Assembly (NCBI RefSeq): GCF_047948215.1
Contig: NC_134467.1
Coordinates: forward strand, 34,501,020 to 34,565,019
Source: Lycorma delicatula
Lineage: Eukaryota; Arthropoda; Insecta; Hemiptera; Fulgoridae
Reading direction: 5' to 3'
Length of the DNA: 64,000 nt
The position numbers and the translations under genes are program-made. Position 1 is the stretch's first letter; each line of letters begins with the position of its first letter. This document shows, in pieces, positions 58,661 through 64,000 of this stretch. Under the pieces are notes generated by a model. The model made no database searches. It was not told where the DNA came from and was given only the letters and a program-made list of their open reading frames with translations.

Positions 58661-59374
58661 AAAAATGGATTTAAATGGAAACCCTATCGCTGTTTGTCAT
58701 TTTTTTTTGTATTTAAATTTACTTATCGTTCTAGTAAATGGAATTGATTATAAGTTAAACAGTTTAGCAAAAAAATCATCTTATACCAATTAAAGATACA
58801 TCCCCATTTATGTAAAAAAAATTTAAGGTAGGGTCTTTAGGCAAAGTATTAAATCATTTGCTATTAAATAATTTCAAATTTGGTTCTGTAATATATATTG
58901 ATGATTAATTTTAATAAAAAAATTGTATTTATTTTACGATAAATTATAAAAATTAAAAAAAGATTTGGTTCAATAGTATAAAAATAAAAAATTAATTAAA
59001 ACTTTGAATTTTGACAAGAAATTTATATACCATGGTAATATAACAAGTTATAGATTTCGTTAAAAAAAAAAAAACTATGACAAATGATATAAAGATTGAC
59101 ATCTGTCAACATTCAAATTAATATTTTGATACCTCAATCGTTATCAGTGAAAAAAATTCTATATTTATTTATGTATGGATATATATTTATATTCAATATA
59201 AAATATAATAAATAGACATTTATATTCAATATAAAAAATTGTAGTACTTTTAACCGATTTTTTTTCAATATCTTGTTTTTTCTTTACTTGTTGAATAAAT
59301 GTTTTATAAATGAAAATTTAATTGTTTTAAATTACGTGTAATATTTTTTTTGTTTCTATTGGTATTTTGTTGTT
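58661..59374. other. AT-rich DNA, no gene seen
   Basis: Non-coding spacer with A and T runs. Nothing recognised. Confidence 0.5.
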
Positions 59375-60072
59375 ATCTATATAAATAAAAATGTAAATGT
59401 TCGTTTGTTCAAAATCTGAAATCTCCAAAAGATCTTCACCGATTACTTTGAAATTTTTACACAACTTTGCATTGGAATACGCGCGTATTTTTATATACTT
59501 TTTCTTTATATACCTGAGATGTCACACCTGTCACAGGTAAAAACATTTTTTTTTTTAAAACAGCGCTATCTGTTGGACGTAATAGCAACACACGCTACAC
59601 AAAATACAATTCCATATCAATGTATCCGATATGTATGTCCGTTATAGACTAAAAAACTACTGGACCGATTTACGCGCGAGGAAGAAGGGAGAAAGAAAAA
59701 ATCGGAAAAGGGAAAAATCGAAAAAAGTGAAAGGGAAGAAGGTAAAAAGGGAATGGTAGAAAATGAGAAAAAAAGGGTGAAAGGGAAATGAGGGAAGGAA
59801 ATGAAAAGTTGAAGAAAGGGAATATGGTAAAAATGAAAATGGGAAAATGAAAATGAGGAAAAAGGAATAAAGAAAAAACAGGGAAAACGGGGAAAGGGTA
59901 AAAGGGTAAGGTTAAATTTTGTGTAGTTCCGTAATGTTCATTTTGTTAATGTTTTATCAAACTTTCAATTGTGGTCAAAATTATCAATTACTTATAATTG
60001 TGTTCAATATATATATATATAATTCATTTTTACTCAAATCTAGCAACAGCGAAGCATTGTCAAGTCTGCTAG
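59375..60072 (+). mobile_element. Helitron-like non-autonomous element E6
   Basis: Full-length plus-strand copy. It starts A/TCTATATAAATAAAAATG, contains 'aaaactactggaccgattta' and a purine-rich tract (59680-59910), and ends 'gtcaagtctgctag' followed by T. 'cagcgctatctgttgg' (59563-59578) is the complement of the 'ccaacagatggcgctg' motif in E2. With E4 it defines both ends of the family. Confidence 0.75.
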
Positions 60073-60488
60073 TAGAATATAAAAAGTAAAAGGTTTAGTT
60101 CATGATTAAATACTCCGTATGAAATTTTAAAACAAAATAAATATCTCCAATATCTTTATTAAAAATAATTAAAATGGTTACTACTTCAGTTTTAAAGTCG
60201 TTTACTGCTAATGTCGATGACTTCTAAGTAAATAAAATTTAATCCTATCTTGACTGAATTAATATTTAGAAACCAAGTTATTATATAAATGCTATTTATT
60301 TTAATAAATAATACTCAAACTTTTTCGTAGTTCGATTTCAGATAATAGATTTAAATTGAAAACTGTTATTAATTTTTAATCATCAAGTTCAAAAATAAAA
60401 AATGATAATGAATTTACAGTTTTATAATATTCCATTATAAAAAAATCTGATGTGGGCTTCATCCATTGGGCTCAGCTAGCACTTAAAC
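60073..60488. other. Spacer, no gene seen
   Basis: AT-rich DNA. 'aaaaatctgatgtggg' (60443-60458) resembles the end of repeat R ('cacatcagattttt' at 56871-56884) in inverse orientation. Confidence 0.45.
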
Positions 60489-61012
60489 ATGTCTACAACA
60501 ATAGAATCTACCGCCAAGTGTGAAGTGCGTGCGGTAATTCGATTTATTCAGACTGAGGGGTGTAATGCGGCTGAAATTCATCGACGAATATGTAATGTGT
60601 ACGGTGAAACTTCAATGAGTGACAGCAAAGTGCGACAATGGTATAGGAACTTTAGAGCAGGATGTACAGATGTTCATGATGCAGGCGGTCAGGGAAGGGA
60701 GTGTCAACCGGTGACCTCGTTGTGAGAGTGGATAATGAGGCAATTCGAGAAAATCACGACCGTCACTGCAGCCTTGTACTGCGTGACTCTTCAACGTCTA
60801 CGAAGGGCAATTCAGAATAAGCGGAGAGGAATGTTGTCATCAGGCATTGTCTTTCTCCATGAAAATGCTCGGTCGCACAGTGCAGTTGTAACAAAGAAGC
60901 TCCTGCAGCGTTTTCGTTGGACTTGCTACAAATAAAATATTTTTTATTTTCAGTATGGTTTTAATTTCGTGACCGATCGGAACCTTGAAAAAAAATAACC
61001 CTCGTATTGTAC
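60489..61012 (+). mobile_element. Mariner transposon with internal deletion
   Basis: 60489-60725 encodes the intact mariner N-terminal helix-turn-helix region (CEVRAVIRFIQTEGCNAAEI, then 'VRQWYRNFRAGCTDVHDAGG'). After a frameshift and a large deletion, the frame 60735-60935 resumes late in the transposase ('LQRLRRAIQNKRRGMLSSGI', HENARSH). The first and third catalytic regions are deleted, and the second reads HENARSH where mariners have HDNARPH (D to E). A probable right terminal repeat, 'cgtgaccgatcggaacc', ends near 61012. No matching left repeat was found upstream. A dead, MITE-like derivative. Confidence 0.85.
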
Positions 61013-61307
61013 AATTTATTATTTTCTTGATATTTTCAGTTTCATTGATATATTGATTTCGTTAAGTTACAAATATTTTTTAAAAAAAAACGTAAATAAT
61101 ATTTATGCAGTAATAAAACTTTTACAATTTAAACATAATAATGCATCCAAAACAACAAAATATTAATGAAAATACAATTCGAGCCAAGAATATAAGAAAA
61201 TACTGGAAAAATGAAACAGATCTAAAAACAGTACAACGAATGAAAGATATATATTAACGTAACTGTTACAGGCTGTAAGTTTATTTTAAATTTATCTAAT
61301 TGATACC

Positions 61308-61346
61308 CTTAAATTTAGCAATAGTGAAGGATTGCCGAGTCCATTA
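61308..61346 (+). mobile_element. Helitron-like 3'-end fragment
   Basis: 'aaatttagcaatagtgaagg' then 'attgccgagtcc' matches the hairpin end of E4 and E6 ('tctagcaatagcgaagca'). Only about 40 bases remain and the CTAG is lost. Confidence 0.55.
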
Positions 61347-61379
61347 ATATGAAATAGAAAGTTACTTACAGGGCGTTTT

Positions 61380-61690
61380 CTTTCTTTCTTTTTCTTTCTT
61401 TCTTTTTCCTTTTTAGCCTCTGGTAACTACCGTTTAGATAATTCTTCAGAGGATGATATGTATGAGTGTAAATGAAGTGTTAGTCTTGTACATTCTCAGT
61501 TCGACCATACCTGAAATGTGTGGTTAATTGAAACCCAACCACCAAAAAACACCGGTATCCACGATCTAGTATTCAAATCCATGTAAAAATATCTGACTTT
61601 ATTAGAACTTGAACGCTGTAATTCTCGATTTTTCAAATCAGCTGATTTGGGAAAACGCGTTAACCACTAGACCAACCCGGTGGGTTAAAC
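61380..61690 (-). mobile_element. SINE-B7, full length with perfect 13-bp target duplication
   Basis: Left end is a (TTTC)n-rich tail, then 'agcctctggtaactaccg'. The right end is the complement of the tRNA-like head ('ctagaccaacccggtggg'). The palindrome 'aaatcagctgattt' is intact (61636-61649). Perfect direct repeats 'tacagggcgtttt' lie at 61367-61379 and 61691-61703. Confidence 0.9.
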
Positions 61691-61703
61691 TACAGGGCGT
61701 TTT

Positions 61704-62087
61704 ACCTCGTTTTATTATCACGAATTTTCTAATCAAAATTACAGAAATGAAGATATTCATATAAAAACTGTTTTCAGCATAATTTTTCTCGTAAAATTTT
61801 AACTTAAATTCATGTATCATATTTCAGTTTTCCTATTAAAAAAAAAAAAAAAATAAATAAAATAGATTCAATTTGTGGGATCACAGACTGTGGACAAATA
61901 TTTCTATCACATCATAAACTAATAACTTTGTAACTATATGGTATTTGTAACTTCTAGTATACTTCGATTTTAAAATTTTAAGCTGTTCAATTCTTTAATA
62001 TTTATAGAAATATTTGTAGAAATATTAAAAGATTTTACAATTTTTTTTATTGTTAATTAAAAAAAAAAAATAATCAATTAATTAAAA
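61704..62087. other. AT-rich DNA, no gene seen
   Basis: Non-coding spacer with A runs. Nothing recognised. Confidence 0.5.
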
Positions 62088-62215
62088 CAGCGTCTCGGTC
62101 TTTCATCTGGAGTTCCCGGGTTCGAATCCCGGTTAGGCATGACATTCTTTTTACGCTAAAAATTTCCATCTGAGCTAATCACCTTAACAGTTGAACCCGT
62201 AATCTAAAAAAAAAA
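62088..62215 (+). mobile_element. SINE-A8
   Basis: Begins within the head ('cagcgtctcggtctttcatc'), with a perfect B box 'gggttcgaatcccgg' (62119-62133). The shortened body 'catctgagctaatcacctta' ends 'gttgaacccgtaatctaaaa' with an A tail. The A-box half of the head is truncated. Confidence 0.82.
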
Positions 62216-63060
62216 CTAATTAAAAAAAATCCGTTATAAAAGATGAACAAACAGCTTTAACTAATCGTAAAATAAACCAACCTGTATAGAAAGGTATTAT
62301 TCAAATATTTATATAATAATATATAACATCCATAGACAAATGATGCGGATTATTTTTAATCTATGTAAATAATACATTACGTATTGTTTATTACAGAATT
62401 AATGTTATGATATTAGGATTTACTTGGGATGTTTTACGAGATATATTTCACTGTACTAAATTGTTTATTTAATGTTATACATAATTTGTTATGTATGAAT
62501 ACAATAGATTATTTACTTTGGGCTTGAATTATCAGTTAATTACAAACGTTACGAGTTATTATCAGTGTGTATGTAAATCGTACTCTTTTGACAATAAATT
62601 TGACTTGAAATGATGATCCTTAATTTCTCATATAATGAAATTATGAAAATTTAAACAAAAAGAAATTTATGTAATTTAAAATTTAATCAATTAATTTAAA
62701 CGTGTTTTTTTAAGTAAGGTAAGTTTTTAATTTATCCTTATAAATGCAATGTAAAATTGCCCTTCCGTAGCTTAGTTATCTTAATTAATACTCAATTGTA
62801 AAATTAAAGATTTTGTCATTTTCTGATTAGTTGTTTATATTCATCTAATTATAAATGCTATAATTCATGATTAAGGTGTAATTTGATAATTTTGAGAATG
62901 AAATTCAAAAAGAAATTTATGATTTTTACGGAGCGTTAAAGTAAGATTGTGATGCGTTCTGAAGAAGGGCGAGGACGAAAAATAAGTTATTAATGAAGAA
63001 AGTGTGGATGTCCGTCTGTGACAACCAAAGATTCGATTAAAAAAGTTGATCATGTATCTA
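62216..63060. other. AT-rich DNA; possible transposase trace
   Basis: Mostly AT-rich and non-coding. At about 63004-63052 the plus strand reads KCGCPSVTTKDSIKKVDHV, which looks like the 'GRPS.TT..NI.KV' linker of mariner-like transposases. The match is too short to assign. Confidence 0.35.
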
Positions 63061-63214
63061 CTGTTACCACATATATGCCTAATTTAATATCGGCGGCCGA
63101 ACACGGTATAGTACTAGCGCACAGTATACGGACGCGCTGACACAAGCATCATTTCCACCGCACAGTTCTCCCAACATAGCGGCGCTGCAGCCCCACCATT
63201 CTTAGGCGACAGAC

Positions 63215-63230
63215 GGTCCTTTTCAGGACC
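63215..63230 (+). terminator. Histone-type mRNA 3' stem-loop
   Basis: 'ggtccttttcaggacc' is a perfect 6-bp stem with a 4-base TTTC loop. It fits the replication-dependent histone mRNA 3' processing element (GGYYCTTTTCAGRRCC) bound by SLBP. It sits in a GC-richer island (63090-63290). No intact histone frame precedes it. Fragments at 63062-63078 ('tgttaccacatatatgcc') and 63113-63139 ('ctagcgcacagtatacggac') faintly recall the end of an H3 gene. It may be a decayed histone gene or pseudogene, or chance. Confidence 0.55.
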
Positions 63231-63479
63231 CCCCAAACGGTTAGTCTCACGTGCTATCGAAGCCATTCGGTGACAATATACAACATAAATTAACAGTAAA
63301 GAAACCAGCATATAAAAAAGAGTTAAACACTATTATTTATATAACAGAAAATAACGGGTATAAAAAAGAAATGATCTGAAAAATAAATAAAAATATAAAG
63401 AAAAGAAATTAAATTAAAACAATAATCGATAAAGAAACCTTTAAATCGAGTATTTACTGTGAAAGAAATTTACGCAATT
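63231..63479. other. No gene seen
   Basis: The GC-richer island ends near 63290 and AT-rich sequence follows. A 65-codon minus-strand frame (63311-63114) across the island has no family resemblance. Confidence 0.45.
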
Positions 63480-63760
63480 AAAAAATATTTTAGTAAATAT
63501 AATATAAAGGTTGCTATAAATACAAACACACTAAATAGATTATTAATAGTAATATAGAAGCAAATGAAATTTACAACAGTAATGGTATATATAAAAAAAA
63601 AAAATTAAATGCAGTGCAACATACATTGGACAAACGGGAAGATTATTAAATTAAGATATAACGAACACTTGAGATCTTTAAAATTCATTTTCATAAACAA
63701 ATAATGATTAAAAAAATTAAATAAAGGACTGGTGTAAGAAAAATATAAAATTCAAACGAA
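63480..63760 (+). mobile_element. Penelope-like retroelement fragment, GIY-YIG endonuclease
   Basis: Plus-strand translation in shifting frames gives IKVAINTNTLNRLL (from 63506), then YNSNGIYK, KCSATYIGQTGRLL (63609-63650) and, one frame over, IKLRYNEHLRSLKF. The order matches the start of the GIY-YIG endonuclease domain that Penelope-like elements carry after their reverse transcriptase: GIYK, a Cys, YIGQTGR, then R..EH. It is frameshifted, A-rich insertions interrupt it, and the RT part is not recognisable. Relevant to the palindrome at 20321-20803, which may be a Penelope terminal repeat. Confidence 0.7.
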
Positions 63761-64000
63761 CTACTTCTTACAGAATGGATTAAAAGAATCTTTAAGAAAA
63801 ATATAAATAAAAAAACTACAATAATACCAATAAAAAGGTTAAAAAAAAGTAAAATGAAACGGAATGAAAAAAAAACAAAAATAGCGAAAAGTTTAAACAG
63901 ACATATTGTATCACGAACAATATAACGGACTAAGGTAACGGATTTCTTCCAATTAAGAAAAAGGAAACGGAAAATAATAATGAAAAGAAGAATTCAGATG
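63761..64000. other. A-rich sequence, no gene seen
   Basis: A-rich DNA continuing from the Penelope-like fragment to the window end. It may contain the degraded end of that element. Confidence 0.4.

Noticed and set aside
61140..61258. Possible LINE C-terminal tail (frame reading ENTIRAKNIRKYWKNETDLK)
   Set aside because: Resembles Lys-rich ends of RTE-like proteins such as LINE-B, but it is too short and compositionally biased to assign.
63004..63052. Mariner linker-like phrase KCGCPSVTTKDSIKKV
   Set aside because: Only about 18 residues, with no neighbouring transposase blocks in any frame.
63062..63139. Histone H3 C-terminus upstream of the stem-loop
   Set aside because: Two short nucleotide similarities separated by unrelated sequence. 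Not enough to call a pseudogene, so it is mentioned only with the stem-loop.

Overview
This window is nuclear DNA from an insect. The evidence is strong AT-richness with long homopolymers and microsatellites, tRNA-derived SINEs, BovB/RTE-like and R1-like non-LTR retrotransposons, mariner and IS630-type DNA transposons, Helitron-like elements, and one host exon of the insect branch of the metabotropic glutamate receptor family. The order cannot be fixed from sequence alone. The repeat content (above all the main LINE, whose 3' end is a short hairpin followed by poly-A) reminds me of hemipteroid or polyneopteran genomes, but that is an impression. Nothing here is bacterial, organellar or viral.

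The only convincing host coding sequence is a first coding exon on the minus strand (24344-23390). It carries a signal peptide, about 200 residues of Asn/His-rich linker, the start of a class C GPCR ligand-binding domain and a canonical GTAAGT splice donor. It best fits the insect XR-type receptor (Drosophila mangetout/DmXR). No other exon of that gene was recognised, so much of the window is probably intron or upstream DNA around this exon.

Layout. 0-3.2 kb: two non-coding duplicated units (unit A 120-690, unit B 1250-3130) with a foldback MITE. 3.4-6.05 kb: a Helitron-like element with a seven-fold internal tandem array. 8.45-11.2 kb: a second copy of unit A, split by a Helitron (itself hit by a SINE) and a LINE. 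12-17 kb: a broken mariner, then a nest of three LINE insertions. 17.9-19.3 kb: nested SINEs. 20.3-20.8 kb: a 480-bp near-perfect palindrome with hammerhead-like cores. 21-23.1 kb: a Helitron and an IS630-type transposon. 23.4-24.3 kb: the receptor exon. 26-30 kb: SINEs, a LINE and a Helitron. 31-33 kb: second copy of unit B. 33.5-37.6 kb: two more IS630-type transposons, one holding a LINE with a twin-priming inversion. 39-47 kb: LINE fragments and a Helitron. 47.5-50.7 kb: a truncated mariner, GC-rich foreign-looking segments and more LINE pieces. 51.3-52.8 kb: the best-preserved LINE. 54.4-55.3 kb: an R1-like LINE with a 13-bp target duplication. 56-63.7 kb: further SINEs, a Helitron, a deleted mariner, a histone-type 3' stem-loop and a Penelope-like endonuclease fragment.

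The names LINE-A (11 copies), LINE-B (3), LINE-C, SINE-A (8), SINE-B (7), Helitron-like E1-E6, IS630-1 to -3, unit A, unit B and repeat R are mine, for cross-reference. All transposon genes seen are broken. The LINEs presumably supplied the machinery that moved the SINEs, and insertion order can be read from the nesting and target-site duplications.
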